64,000 nt of DNA from Paramacrobiotus metropolitanus. Its lineage: Eukaryota > Tardigrada > Eutardigrada > Parachela > Macrobiotidae. Location: positions 1 to 64,000 of the forward strand of contig NW_026570367.1 of NCBI RefSeq assembly GCF_019649055.1. Direction: 5' to 3'. Below are positions 12,281 through 23,676 of this stretch, piece after piece. Position 1 is the stretch's first letter. Every line of letters starts with the position of its first letter. Under the pieces are notes generated by a model. That model searched no databases, was not told the DNA's origin, and saw only the letters and a program-made list of their open reading frames with translations. Both the position numbers and the translations under genes were made by a program.

Positions 12281-12802
12281 GAGTTACAACAGTGTGCCGT
12301 GTTTTGAATTTTTAACATTAAGAGTGATCCGTGTTTTTGTAATTGCCTGTGGTTCATATTCGCTGCTCAATCCGGTGAATTTCGATTTGATTTCCTGAAA
12401 GCGGGAAATGAAGAAAAAGAATAAATTTTGTTAACAATCGAAGATATTCATTCGTTCTCAGAATCTCAACCATAGACTGCAATACTAGTACTGTACCCGA
12501 AATATAGATACTTCGTATTAAATTTTTCAGAAACTTCGTATTTCGTTTTTTATTAAATTTATTAATTTTTCGTTATAAAATAATTCAACCGTGGCGTGCA
12601 TTAACTCTCGACTGGCCACTACTTACTAAAGTTCGTTTACGAATACAAAAACTAAAGGCAAATTTGATGTTATACAACACCGAATAAGTTGGGAAAAAGG
12701 CGAACAATTGAGAGACTGTGCATGATGAAACCTGTCGGAACAAATCTTCCACAGAGTAAACAGTTTGTACTTTGTCAGACAGAAATGTCTCGTAATTCAG
12801 AT

Positions 12803-13929
12803 TTAATGCTTTAATGCATCGTCCGAACTTGTATGGGTGGCACGCTTGTATTTGATGCGGAGATGCTCAGTCAGAGGCGTCTTCTTTGTTTCCATTTCCA
12901 TAATGTGCTCCAGTTCTTCCTTTTCTGGATCATATTTATAAGTTCGGCGAGTCTGTATAAGGACACAAGCAATGCAACTCAGTGTTGTTGTCAACTTACG
13001 GCAACTTCAAAACAAAACACAACGCCCTAACTGCAATAATTAAAAACGACGAATAAATCTTTTACGACTTACTCGCACGACAGCTGGTTCCGCTGCAAAG
13101 GACATCCGGCTGATCCCAGTCGTCTCCACAACCAGCTGATTTTTCATGCAAGTCCCTTCCAGTGTTTCGGACACTCCTAGAAAAATATACAAACAATATT
13201 GACAACTATAAGTTACAAACAACGGAAACTGCTGACAAGTTGATCTAGCTCGAAGTACACATACAATAATCAATCCAAAGCTACAGTATAAAACCACAAA
13301 CCGGCGGATATGAAAGCGCAATTAAATGCATATATTCAATTAATCTACAAACCAGGAGAAATATACACGGAAACGCACCGAAGTTATGAGCCAAAACAAA
13401 AGCAATCTGGTTAGTGCCTGGTTTGATCCGCAAAAACCTTGCTCGCGATGTAAAAAGTTTGTGAGGCTGCGATGAAGGATCCCAGGATTCCGCCCTGAAA
13501 ACATATTTTCAAAATGCGAAGAGCAAAGGGAAGTACGTACTACTATGCTCAAACCAAACAAACATAATTTTGTTTCCCACAGAGAAATTGTTGTAGACTG
13601 CGAAATCACGGAAGACCGTGGAGTAGAGCAGGGATGCCCAACAGTGAACGTAGCTAGCCTTACTTATAGTCCAACATGGGCTGGCCCCCAAAAACGAACT
13701 CGATCTTTTCCGCGTAAGCAAAATCCTTTATCGTGGGATAATGACATTTCCCAGGTTCAAAAACGTTCCACTTGCCAGCAAGCCAAGCAAGGCACTCCAG
13801 CTGATCCGGTAGAAAGCGAGGTTGACAAGGATAATTTTTATGAGGAGATCCACCAATCGCCTGGGGCTCCGATTTATGTACACTCATCGGGGTCGACGGC
13901 TCGGCAAACGTTGACTGACTTTGCGACAT
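12803..13929 (-). CDS. Nitrobindin-like haem-binding beta-barrel protein (THAP4 C-terminal domain family)
   Basis: Predicted 211 aa from four exons: 13929-13664, 13494-13379, 13176-13073, 12952-12803, all with GT-AG borders and consistent phase. The order of motifs follows the nitrobindin domain of human THAP4: LECLAWLAGKWNVFEPG, then YPTIKDFAYAEKIEFV and GGQPML, then FLRIKPGTNQIAFVLAHNFG, then ISRMSFAAEPAVV, and finally KKTPLTEHLRIKYKR near the C-terminus. No THAP zinc finger precedes it, so this is the stand-alone form. In other organisms the barrel binds ferric haem and scavenges or isomerises peroxynitrite; that activity is inferred here. The reading frame is clean, in contrast to the AASS gene just upstream. 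Confidence 0.9.
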
Positions 13930-15053
13930 AACTGAAGCACACCACCGTAAATATCCTAAAATAATGCTCTCAATTATTTAATAATTAGTTTACAACAGTG
14001 AACAGACAGCAGTTCAGTTTGGGAGACAACATAAATTGTATTTTCATCCTACCACCCAGTATTCCGAACCCACTTTCAACGGCACTGATAATCGAAATAC
14101 TTGTTACCTTGTATTGAATGTACTCTAAAAGAGCTGCACCAAATACTACGAAATTTTTGCGTTTTAACGGCTTAATTGAGGCACAAGCCACAGCGCTGCG
14201 CTGTACTGATCAAGAAAGGCGAAATCCAGCTCCACAAAGCCGAGTTACGTATTCCAACAAAACGGAGAGCTTAGTTTCATGTATGTAAGCAGTATGCGTA
14301 CCTGTACCTTTCGCTTGGGGAAGTCTGGGGTTAGAATTATATCGGTACTGTGTACTTTTACTAGTTTTATACACATACCGCGGATTCCGGAATGACAGCT
14401 CGCCGAACTCGACAGCAACTCTGACTATGCAAAGCGAAACGTTCAGTTTTATGCCCAAATAATAACATCAAATAAAATCTTTATCATCGAAACTGATAGG
14501 ACACCCGTAGACCGCAAGTGAAACAAAATGCAACACCATCAATAAAGCGTAAATTTATTACGGAAGCGGGAAGATCAAAGTAGTAGTCCGACTGTCAGAC
14601 AGAGAATAATGACAACAAAGCCGAAACGTACTGTGCAGCGGGCTCAGGGCTGGCCGAAGGCGGTTCTATGATGCAGTGACATACCTGGCGGATGCCCTAG
14701 CTGTCTTGTGCGGAGAAAGCCAGACGCCTCCAGTAGTCAATTATGACCGAAAAGAAAAAAAGCCCAGTTTTAGGAAATCCCCGTTGTGATTCATTGCGGT
14801 TCTGCACCAATAGGATGTCTCTGCATCAGGAGCATCTCGGACCATAACCTTGGAAGTTGGAATTTGTTGCGTTTGTGTGTTTTATCAGTGGAAATCATAA
14901 CGACAAAGTCATAAAGTTCTAAATTTATGAAAATAATTATTTGTACCAAATTGAAGCGATCTCCTGTTCACCCGGGTTTCTTTGATAATCGTTATTTCCG
15001 AAATACTTTACTAGTCGGGTTTTTCATGGAAGCTCAGTAAATTAACGAACAAA
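13930..15053. promoter_or_regulatory. Shared upstream region of nitrobindin (-) and BCAP31 (+)
   Basis: The two flanking genes are transcribed away from each other, so this 1.1 kb must contain both promoters. No TATA box or known element stands out. The ORFs inside (13985-14191, 14210-14458 on the minus strand) are unsupported. Confidence 0.4.
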
Positions 15054-16647
15054 ATGAGTCTGCAGTGGACTGCTATTGCTGCTATTTTATACGCAGAAAT
15101 CGCGTTTACGATCTTGATGCTCCTGCCTTTCATCAATCCGACTACGTAGGTCTCTTAAGTCCTGATACGATGTTACAACTTTCGCTTCGGAAGCAGACCC
15201 ACTCCAGATGTATTTGCGTTTCCTTTTTACAGATGGCACAGATTTTTCAACTCGCGGCTTGTGCTGCTGATAAAGAAGTACAAATACGTTCAGCACATTT
15301 TAGTGGGTGTAATGGGCCTTCTCCTTCTGGGTAAGTTCCCTTTAGAGATTGTCCGTCATTAATGACGTGGATTATCCGATTTTAGTTATTAATAGGATGA
15401 TTCTTTAATCGAAATACGTGTTTGTTTCACATATAGCCTTTATACAAATGTGTATAATGTACGCTTTAGATGCCATCCGGGATGTCAGTCGGTATACCAA
15501 ATCATTCGTCGATTTGGCTGATGTGGCATCACAGGCCCCGGCTGCTGAAGTGCAGTTCCACATGAAGTTGTTCAGAGCCCAAAGGAATTTTTACATTGCC
15601 GGATTCGCTTTGTTCCTTTTCTAAAGTGGGCTTCCTTAATTTTGGTCGTGTTTTTACAAAATATATTTAGAATTGTAACTGCTACTAAACTGCAACTGAA
15701 AATAAAATGAATCTAATGGCAACTCACTTGCGTTGCAGTAAGCGTACATCGGTCATACAGGCTTGTGGCTTTACATAACACGCAAAAATTGTGGGCTTGT
15801 GTATTGTAAGCAATAAGCTGCGTGATTGACTCACAGTAGATATGAGCAAAACGTTTTTTTCCTTGTAGTATCATCAAATCGTTGGCCGGAAAGCTGTCCT
15901 ACGAAGCGCAGTTGATTATTTCCAACAGTGCGGTTATCAAACAAGCCGAAATACCTCTAAAATGGCTCGCGAAATGTTGAACGAGCAGAAAGGAAAATCA
16001 ATCCCGGAGGCGGAAGCTGCCTTGAAAGCTCAGATTCTGAAACTTGAAGGAGACCTGCGATCAGCGCCAGTACATTTCGGAATTTGCTTTTTCAGTTTTC
16101 GCTGTACAAGGTTAATGTTTTCGTTTGCAGAACTCGAGGTAAAGGACAAGGATTTGCATGCTATTAAAATGCAGAGTGAAGGCCTGACTTCGAGTACGAT
16201 CGTTTGCTGGCTGAACACGAAAAATTGCAGGTATGTTAGTTACTCCATGAACTGAAGGAACAAAATGTTATGGGCATGCGTATCAAAATTTGGGCATGCG
16301 TATCAAAATTTTAGAGCTGTATATATTTACATAAAATAATGTAAACCGTGTTTTATGTTGAAAACGAAATAAAGTTAATGGTTCAGTGCTACACTAATCA
16401 GTTTTCATTAATTCGCAAATTAGTTATTCACAAAATTTGTAAATAAAATGTTGCGTGGTTCAGAATTGTAAAACATACAGTAAAACGAACGGTAGCAGTT
16501 GAGAGTGATGTGTTCGGGAAGAAATGTGGATAGTTACTGTGTTCAGTTGATTGCTGATTCTCACAACTGAATCCGTTTTTATTTTTTTTACAGAAAGCGC
16601 ACGCTCTTATTGTGGGAGACGCAGTTTCAGACCGAAAAAACGATTAA
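15054..16647 (+). CDS. BCAP31: BCAP31/BAP29 family ER membrane protein (frame-interrupted)
   Basis: Three-pass ER membrane protein that chaperones export and degradation of membrane cargo. Exons 15054-15145, 15233-15330, 15437-~15625, 15869-16069, 16131-16230, 16594-16647. Exon 1 encodes MSLQWTAIAAILYAEIAFTI, the first membrane helix and the family's usual start. Exon 2 holds TWHRFFNSRLVLLIKKYKYV, exon 3 MYALDAIRDVSRYTKSFVDL and RAQRNFYIAGFALFLF. Exon 4 has IIKSLAGKLSYEAQLIISNS followed by a coiled coil. Exon 5 has KDKDLHAIKMQSEGLT and EYDRLLAEHEKLQ. The frame slips by one base at about 15623, 15955 and 16190. The predicted C-terminus, SDRKND, resembles but does not exactly match a KKxx ER-retrieval signal, and one missing A in the aaaaaa run could explain this. 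A 20 bp tandem duplication lies in the last intron. Confidence 0.9.
16271..16310. repeat. Tandem duplication of a 20 bp unit
   Basis: tgggcatgcgtatcaaaatt is present twice head to tail, identical, inside the last BCAP31 intron. It is probably a recent slippage or duplication event. Confidence 0.9.
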
Positions 16648-17235
16648 CAGGAGTTCTGTCAAAATGGTTTACCGTCTTCTTAGTATCGCCCTGCATGTAA
16701 TGATTGGTGCTTGACTGTTCAGTCCCTGGAATCTGTTGGAAATATGGTTTTCCTAGTTTAAAAAGACGCTTTCTACCTACTTTCGCATTTTGACATTATA
16801 AATGCTGAAGACCGCGAGAAGATTTGTGATTTTCGTTATGATAGTTGATGCTCCTTAATCACTACTCTGTGTTCTTTTGTTTACTGTATTCGCGTTCTTA
16901 TGTTGCATTGGTTACATACAAAATTAAATTAGTTATCATTAATATGCAGTTTCAACAAACACAAGCAGGATGTTTATCTACGAATACTACTACAGGAGCC
17001 AGGAAGTGAGGTCAATCATCCATGGGTCCATCGTTTACTGGTTTTTAGGGAGTTGCATGATTCGAACCTGCAAAAAAGTGGTCATTTGGAAGTAAGCCGA
17101 GGGAATGAATAGGGAAATCTAGCGATGATGCGGTGATGTGTTTTACGATGTTTCCAAGATACATACAAACACGAAATTGCGATTAACGACCGCTGAAACA
17201 ACTTCGCTACTCTGCTGTGTAATCGTATCTAAATG
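16648..17235. other. Intergenic, no gene recognised
   Basis: Presumed 3' UTR of BCAP31 and spacer. No ORF or repeat of note was seen. Confidence 0.4.
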
Positions 17236-17562
17236 TCAGTAATTACTTGAGGCATAGTTCTGTCTTTCGTTGGCAGGTTTGCTTTCAGCCGGACCGGCGT
17301 TGCTAGCGAATTCGATATGCAGGGGCATGGATCGCGCTCTGGCAGGGTGCGCACCCGTTCCGCTGGGCGCAGCCCCGTTGACCAGTGGGCTGTTAACGGG
17401 ACTGGCGTCTCGGTGGTTTACCGGCGATGCGGGACCGGCTTCCGCGTGACCCGCCCCGGGACTTCCCGCACCAGTTCCTCCTAAAAGGCCACGTTGCCAT
17501 AACTGAGAGCGGAGAATATCACCGTCGACATCCAGAAGCAGAGGCGCTTTAAAATATGCCAT
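17236..17562 (-). CDS. Unrecognised 108-codon ORF, Ala/Gly/Pro/Ser-rich
   Basis: Encodes MAYFKAPLLLDVDGDILRSQ, then a low-complexity stretch rich in Gly, Ala, Pro and Ser (for example GAGHAEAGPASPVNH and ASPVNSPLVNGAAPSG), ending NYASSNY. No signal peptide or membrane helix is visible. The ORF is clearly richer in G+C than its surroundings, which supports a coding constraint on an otherwise AT-rich background. It may be a complete small gene or one exon of a larger gene. No family is recognised, and the function is unknown. Confidence 0.4.
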   Translation of the reverse strand: MAYFKAPLLLDVDGDILRSQLWQRGLLGGTGAGSPGAGHAEAGPASPVNHRDASPVNSPLVNGAAPSGTGAHPARARSMPLHIEFASNAGPAESKPANERQNYASSNY

Positions 17563-17948
17563 ATAGCTCGATTAGAAATTGAGCAATTCCCGAGAACCAA
17601 GATATTGGAAATAGCCAATCGAAAATAAATCTAAAGCTTAAGGTCTGCGGCATACAACCTCGTTAAGCATGTTCACAAATTTTGCCGCCACAATGCACTT
17701 TTAATATTCGAATATTTTGGATAATTTCCGAAAACTGTTATGAGTGAAGTACAAAGCAAACGCAGAGTGCGCCCAAGCTTAATACTGTTTTTAGATTCAA
17801 TAGGTTGCAAGTACCCTTAAAATATACCTTTGCAAATTATTAGAACAATCGTACGATATACATTGAATTATTTTTTTTATTGCAGACTTACTGTGATAAG
17901 AATTTTTCTTACACAAGTTAAAGCAAAAACAAAATTAGTATTAATATT

Positions 17949-18329
17949 TCAAAGATACTTGGTTCTTAATTGTCGATAATTAAACACTATTACTGTTTTA
18001 CAAGATACTACTGCTTGTACGCCAAGCAGGGTTTGCACTTTACCGGCATTTCCTCCAGCGTTACGCGACAGAAGCCCCATCAGTCCACCGAACAGACCGC
18101 CCGGATTAGACGACTGCGAGGAAATCCCCGTTGCACTTCCGCTACTGCGCGGATCCCCTTCGAAGCCAGTCATCATGTGAGTATTCTGCTGCGGAGCGGA
18201 CTGTCCGCCGCCTCCAAATCCTCCACCCGACAACAGACTGGACAGCATCATCATCCGTATGAGATCTTCCTGCGCTCGTACCGCGGCTAATGCCGACAGC
18301 ACCGCAAAGGTGACGAGTCGAAGAGTCAT
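17949..18329 (-). CDS. Predicted secreted Gly/Ser/Met-rich small protein
   Basis: Starting at the ATG at 18329, the product begins MTLRLVTFAVLSALAAVRAQ, a textbook signal peptide with likely cleavage after VRA. The mature part opens EDLIRMMMLSSLLSGGGFGG and continues with Gln, Asn, Ser and Gly (QSAPQQNTHMMTGFEGDP, then GGLFGGLMGLLSRNAGGNAG). An in-frame ATG 54 nt upstream would put extra residues before the signal peptide and is less likely. A GT at about 18043 (GCCGGTAAAG) could be a splice donor, in which case the last 30 codons are intronic. On this strand the sequence cccataaataccc (18478-18490) is a candidate TATA box. Secretion is inferred; no homologue is recognised. Confidence 0.55.
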   Translation of the reverse strand: MTLRLVTFAVLSALAAVRAQEDLIRMMMLSSLLSGGGFGGGGQSAPQQNTHMMTGFEGDPRSSGSATGISSQSSNPGGLFGGLMGLLSRNAGGNAGKVQTLLGVQAVVSCKTVIVFNYRQLRTKYL

Positions 18330-19598
18330 TACAAGCAGGCACGAAATTATTGGATAATCAGCTGGATACTCTTGGCTACACAATCGCTTTCATGGAACAG
18401 ACAAAACAAATTGTTTTACCGCTTTAACAGTCTAGAATCGGTTGAAGTAAAAGTAAATGAGCGTGCGACGCCGTCAAGGGTATTTATGGGCGATGTGGAA
18501 ATTTGATGCGGTGTGGGCTATTCAGTTACAATATTGTACCACTGGCCAGTTAGTTCGCAAAACGGAAACGATCGTTTTATTGCCCCTGATCAAAGTTGAT
18601 TGTACTATCAGTGTGCAAGTTTGACAAGCTGATCCGCGCTCATCGATGGATATTATTGCATCATATCCGGTGTCCACTTGGCGCGTAGGTGATCTCTTCG
18701 TGACAGCTGGTCTCGGACGTACGTACAGACTTGGCGGTGCACATCAGCAACAACAGAACAATTGTATTTAACTGACGAACAATAACAATAAAACAACAGC
18801 TTACATTCTGCAATCGTTATCGATGTCAGATTTCGATACAGACATATCTGTACTTTCACCCTGTTAGTCTTGTATCTGTACTCCAGAAAAATGCATGTTA
18901 CAAAGTAAAGTTGATGCGGTATTGATGGTATTGATGCGAAACACTTGCGGTAACCCGTAAACTTATTAAGAATACGTAACCAAATACGAGTAGTAGGTCG
19001 TGTATAGCTACGAGCTCAGACCCAACAACAGTGGTTGGTTTGCACCGAAAAAAACTTCGATTCGAAGACCAAGAATGCAGAGTAGTAAATTATGACAAAC
19101 CTCGAAAGCCTAAATACACACAAATATTGCTGATTAACGATTGGCAATGGGGCATTGGAGCCAAAAACAGATTTTAATTCTTTTTGTTTTGCTTAATGTA
19201 TAATTGTAGTGTCAGAGAGTCAAAGGAATCGGTTTGTCGATCTTGCGTAAGATTCATAAATAAATCATAACTCATAAGGCTTAATCAATTCCGGTTTCTG
19301 CGCCATCGCTATTCTGATATTAAAATTAATTTTTAACTTCCGGTCTTTAAGATTCACGTAACTGCATCAGCAGTGGTACGGTCTAACGCTACGGACAATG
19401 GATGGCGGCAGTGCAGTGTAAGTACTTATCAGTTTATCAAGTAAAAAAGTTCCAGATTTAAAAATTTTGTAAGTTTTATTTTAAAGGTATTGTGTAATCT
19501 GGGATTACTAAACCTGTCGTTCTCATGACAGAATCAAAAGGAATATCAGGTTAACTTGGTGAACCAAATTAAAGCACGGTGAAATTTCGCAGCCAGTT
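18330..19598. other. Intergenic, no gene recognised
   Basis: Holds the presumed promoters of the secreted-protein gene (-) and of the FIGNL1-like gene (+). The ORF at 18653-18859 on the minus strand is unsupported. No repeats of note. Confidence 0.4.
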
Positions 19599-22361
19599 AT
19601 GGACACGAACGAGCACGATCCTAGCGATGGCGAATGGTATCTGGATCCTGAATCACTGTACCAGAACCTGCTAGCCCATAAGATGAATCTAGATTTGGGA
19701 GCAGCTTCGAAACAATCTGGAGATTCTGCTGCTGAAAAAGCTCAAGCCTTACGGACTCTTCTAACTACGAACTCGTTCAGGTATGAGATGTTTGATTGCA
19801 TCAGCTTCTGCGCAGTTAACCCAGCCATCTTACCGCTGTGTTGGTTGTCAATTGTGCGTTGTCCCAGAAATCTCTTCTTTCCGGTATCTGTATCAGACGA
19901 TGTGTCCTCACAGCCCAAGTAGAGTGTCGAAGCCTTAAATTTAATTAGGGTACAAATTATCTAGTGAGCAAACAAGCGATTCCCAATCCGGCTGGCACAT
20001 GGAGCGACTGGAGAAGTACACCGCGTTGATGGATGGGACAATAGAAAACGGCGGACTTAACAATCACCGGGGTGCTGTCGAGCAGCGTTTAACGGGAGTC
20101 AATCCAGGTGAATTATCTTACTGAAACTTTACGTGCAGAGTGCGCTGGTTCTCAACAGTTACATTCAAAACTGCGGAAACCATTGCTTCTTTTTCCTGCA
20201 CATTAAATGCAATGTGATATAGGCGTTTATGTAAAACATAGGCGTTTTCTGAATGCCTTTCACTTACATAAGTTCAGAGTCTGCTACGTTGCCGAGTTCA
20301 ATTCTAACATCCGCTTTTACAGTCCATTCGACGTGGAAAGTCGAAGAAAGCATCCCGAGCATGCCCACCGACGCCGATATTGAAGAGCATATTTTGTCGG
20401 CTGAACAGTTCCGAGCTGTTTACCAAGATCCGCTGAAAGCAGCTCAGGCGGTGAATTCAAATCAATGGTCCGATTTCAAAATGTTCGATAACCTACTAAG
20501 TAGTGTATGGATTTTGCAGAAATTTTCAAGTGGAATTCAGCCCGCAAGAGTTGTGGCGAAGCGAAAAGCCGTACCAGCGAATTCCGGCTTCACCGTTCCC
20601 AGGAGAGACACTTCGCGAATTAATAATCCCGCTGTTTTGCCCGAAAAGCTCGGACACAGTCAGAGTGGCTCTGTTGAAGGTAAGCGACTTGGAGCGAGCG
20701 AATAATTCGAGAAATGAAATATGAAGGTATGGAAAACAGGGATGATGTAGAGTACTTAAATGAACAAGTACAAGAAGGTAGTTAATGACACAGTTAGCGT
20801 TAACGTTAATAACGCAGTTCGTTTTTATAGGGCCGCGCCCACCTGAATCGGAAACTGTTGCCGCACCGTCCTCATTCAAAACTGCCAAAGAACAGCTGGT
20901 TGTTGAAATGGTCGAAAAGGGTGAGACTGTTCCGGCTGAATTGAAGGCCGGAGCGCCCTTTGTCGCAGCCTTTGTAGCACCCGTGTCTGATGAAATAGAC
21001 TTCCGCCTATGGCAGCGAAGTCCAAGGATGAAAACGAAATGTCAAAACTAGTGGAGATGTTTGAAGAATATGTGGTCACTCCGGAAGACCTTTGCGATGT
21101 GGGGGAAGTAGTTGGTTTGGACGATGTGAAACAAAATCTGGAGCTGTCCGTTATTTTGCCGTTAATGGTGGAGTAAGTACTAAGTACAAAATAAAAAGAC
21201 GTTTTTCCGTGCATACAATCAAGAATAACTTGCATTTCCTCCTATGTTTTATTAGTTCCAAAACTGCGGTAAAAGTGCTTCATTAGTGTTCCACAACATT
21301 TTGCCTAACAATAAGCACTATTTTAATCATCTTGAAGGTGTTCCGGACTTAATATACCACCCAAAGGACTTTTACTGTTTGGCCCACCCGGAACCGGGAA
21401 GACACTGATTGGTAGGTGGGTTGCTGCGCAGTTGGTGAAAGGAAATGACGATTGGAAACGGACTGTGTTTATCTCTGTTACCCCATCAACCCTCACATCG
21501 AAGTGGACCGGGGAGAGCGAGAAGTTAGTGCGCGCCATGTTCCAGTATGCCCGTACGAAGGCGCCGGCTGTCATTTTTATGGATGAAGTCGATGCCCTTT
21601 TGAGTCGTCGGAACAGTGAAGAACATGAATCATCCCGACGAATGAAAACTGAATTTCTCGCACAGATGGAAGGTATCAAAACTGACAAAGATAAGAAAGT
21701 GTTCGTCATCGGCGCAACCAATCGCCCCCAGGAAATTGACGATGCTGCACGGCGCCGATTTACACATCGATTGTACGTTCCACTTCCTGATAAAATGTCT
21801 CGCACGCAAATGCTCACACTGGAACTGAATAAAGACACCCACAGCTTAACGTCTTTGGATATCGAGACTGTTGCTGAGAAAACTGCAAATTTTTCTGGAG
21901 CTGACGTTCGTGATCTGTGCAGAGATGCTTTCCGGGCTAAGTTCAGGCGCTTAAGAGGAGGCAAAACAATAAAGGAAGTGGCGAAAGAATTGCAGACACA
22001 GGTATTTTTGGCTTGCAGCAGATTAATTTTATATTTACGCTGTAATAAGATTATAGTACCGGAACACCGGTAGATGTAGTACTTCTGCTAGGAGATTCGT
22101 TTAAGAAGAGATAATACCGATTTCGACATCTTTTGACTATTCTCGCTGGCGCAATGCGTGCGCTAGCGAATAGTATAAATTCTCCTTAACTACTCTAGGT
22201 ATTATAGTTCGATCTTCGATGAATGTCGTATGTTACAGAAGCATCCAATAACGTTGTCGGATGTCATTGAAGCCCTTAGCGGTCGCACACCTTCCGTCGA
22301 TATTAACGTTCTAAAAGAGTACGAAGTCTGGAAGCAGCAGTTTGGAACGGGTCAATTTTGA
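19599..22361 (+). CDS. FIGNL1: FIGNL1-like AAA ATPase (fidgetin-like)
   Basis: Meiotic-clade AAA ATPase. In animals and plants FIGNL1 acts in homologous recombination by removing or remodelling RAD51. Exons: 19599-19780, 19965-20107, 20323-20679, 20831-21172, 21338-22001, and a last one about 22200-22361. The N-terminal half is poorly conserved except SFKTAKEQLVVEM (20872-20910), which holds the FxxA motif used to bind RAD51. The ATPase has Walker A (PPKGLLLFGPPGTGKTLIG, about 21356-21412), Walker B (AVIFMDEVDALL), the sensor segment GATNRPQEIDDAARRRF and the second-domain motif SGADVRDLC. The C-terminus EYEVWKQQFGTGQF fits the fidgetin group. The frame needs a one-base change near 21005 and another near the start of the last exon. 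A polyadenylation-like aataaa lies at about 22499. FIGNL1 is preferred over spastin or VPS4 because of the FxxA block and the C-terminal ending. Confidence 0.85.
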
Positions 22362-22981
22362 GCGGCAACTACTTGGCAATCTGCGAATTGCCTGCTCCTA
22401 CAGAGTATCCCCGTTACTTTACTCAGCTATGTGAGCCCGTTGACGTATTTCTGATCTTTTCTATAGTTTTTCGTTGTTTTCTATGTTTTTTTTATTGTAA
22501 ATAAAATAAAATTTTAGTGTTTTGGTATTACGATAATTGCAAAACATGGAATTTCTTCCGCTGGAGAAGTATTGTGGAAACTTGTACAGTAGTAATATGG
22601 TCATGGACTTGTCGTTGTCACGTGTCAGTAGTGGTGAACGGTTTAATTTCGGCGTTTTTTGTACCCGTTGATATGTGTTTAGACACCCCTATAGTATTTA
22701 CGAGTTACGATAATTTTTATTAAATAACTGACCATAGATAACTGACCATATGTTCTAAAAATTATTTTGAGTCTAAAAATTTCCGACCCACTCACTATTA
22801 TATTAAAGTTTTTCGAAACCTTCCGACTTTTTCAAGTCGGTATTGCCTAAGGTTTCATATTTTGCGGCGTAGTCGTGCACATCTTTGATTGCCGTGAATT
22901 AAGCATTCATTCGAAAAAATGTCTTAACAGTTTATTGATTTATTTGAGTTCTCGGTTCCACTTGCCCGTAAGATTGTACAG
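22362..22981. other. 3' flank of FIGNL1-like gene, no further gene
   Basis: AT-rich, including a run of aataaa words near 22499-22510 that probably ends the FIGNL1-like transcript. The ORF 22517-22723 is unsupported. Confidence 0.4.
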
Positions 22982-23400
22982 TAGGGAATTTTAGATTTCA
23001 CATGGTTTAGGCTCCGTCCACTAGAAACTACCGCGTCACATAAACAGTACGTTTGCAGACTGAAAATCGTTTAAAATGCTTGTACGGATGCACACTTGCA
23101 GTGACGTACAGCTGAAAAATAAATCGAATCGAGTGCCGAGAGCGTGACCAACCTGCTCTCGGGGAGGCGGTTAGAGCACACAAAAGATCCACAGGCAGCA
23201 TACGCTGGCTTATTGCTCAGCCATATGGCTGAGCCGTTGCACAGTTCCACGTAAGGCAGATAGTTTTTACGCGTCAGCCAACGACGTTGGGTTACGGCGC
23301 CTTACGTCGCGAACGGACGTAAATCAACCCGTTTAAACGCCAACTTCTATCCGAACGTCGAACTGCACGTAACTTGTTTTGTGAAATCTAAAATTCGCTA
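22982..23400. mobile_element. MITE-like element with 21 bp terminal inverted repeats
   Basis: The left end tagggaattttagatttcac(a) at 22982-23002 is inverted at 23380-23400 (tgtgaaatctaaaattcgct(a)), 20 of 21 positions matching. The 419 bp between are GC-richer than the flanks, with several small hairpins (for example ccgagagc and gctctcgg near 23136-23160), and have no convincing ORF. No target-site duplication is obvious. It sits directly upstream of the TLC-domain gene, so it may contribute to its promoter. Confidence 0.65.
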
Positions 23401-23676
23401 GTAAGTAAAGTTCGGCTACGGGAGAGCGCCACCGACAGCCTGCACTTCTGCAGTCTTTAATTCGACAGCATTCATTATCAGCTGATTTTTTCCAGTTTTT
23501 GTTGCTGCTTTTTACTCTGTACTTGAAATATTGTACTTTAACTTATACATTGTGCGCTCTTGTTGAAATCTTCTCGAGTTTCCGGTAATGCTTCAGCCTG
23601 CTTCCTGCCTTTGCACCCTTATCGCATACCGTTTTCGGAAGCCGTTTTCTGCAGGCGTCAAACTTCGTCCGCTAAA

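Noticed and set aside
13545-13931. Plus-strand 128-codon ORF
   Set aside because: Antisense to the first nitrobindin exons, whose motifs and splice phases are clear.
21323-21964. Minus-strand 213-codon ORF opposite the FIGNL1 ATPase domain
   Set aside because: Exactly antisense to strongly conserved Walker A/B sequence; codon shadow.
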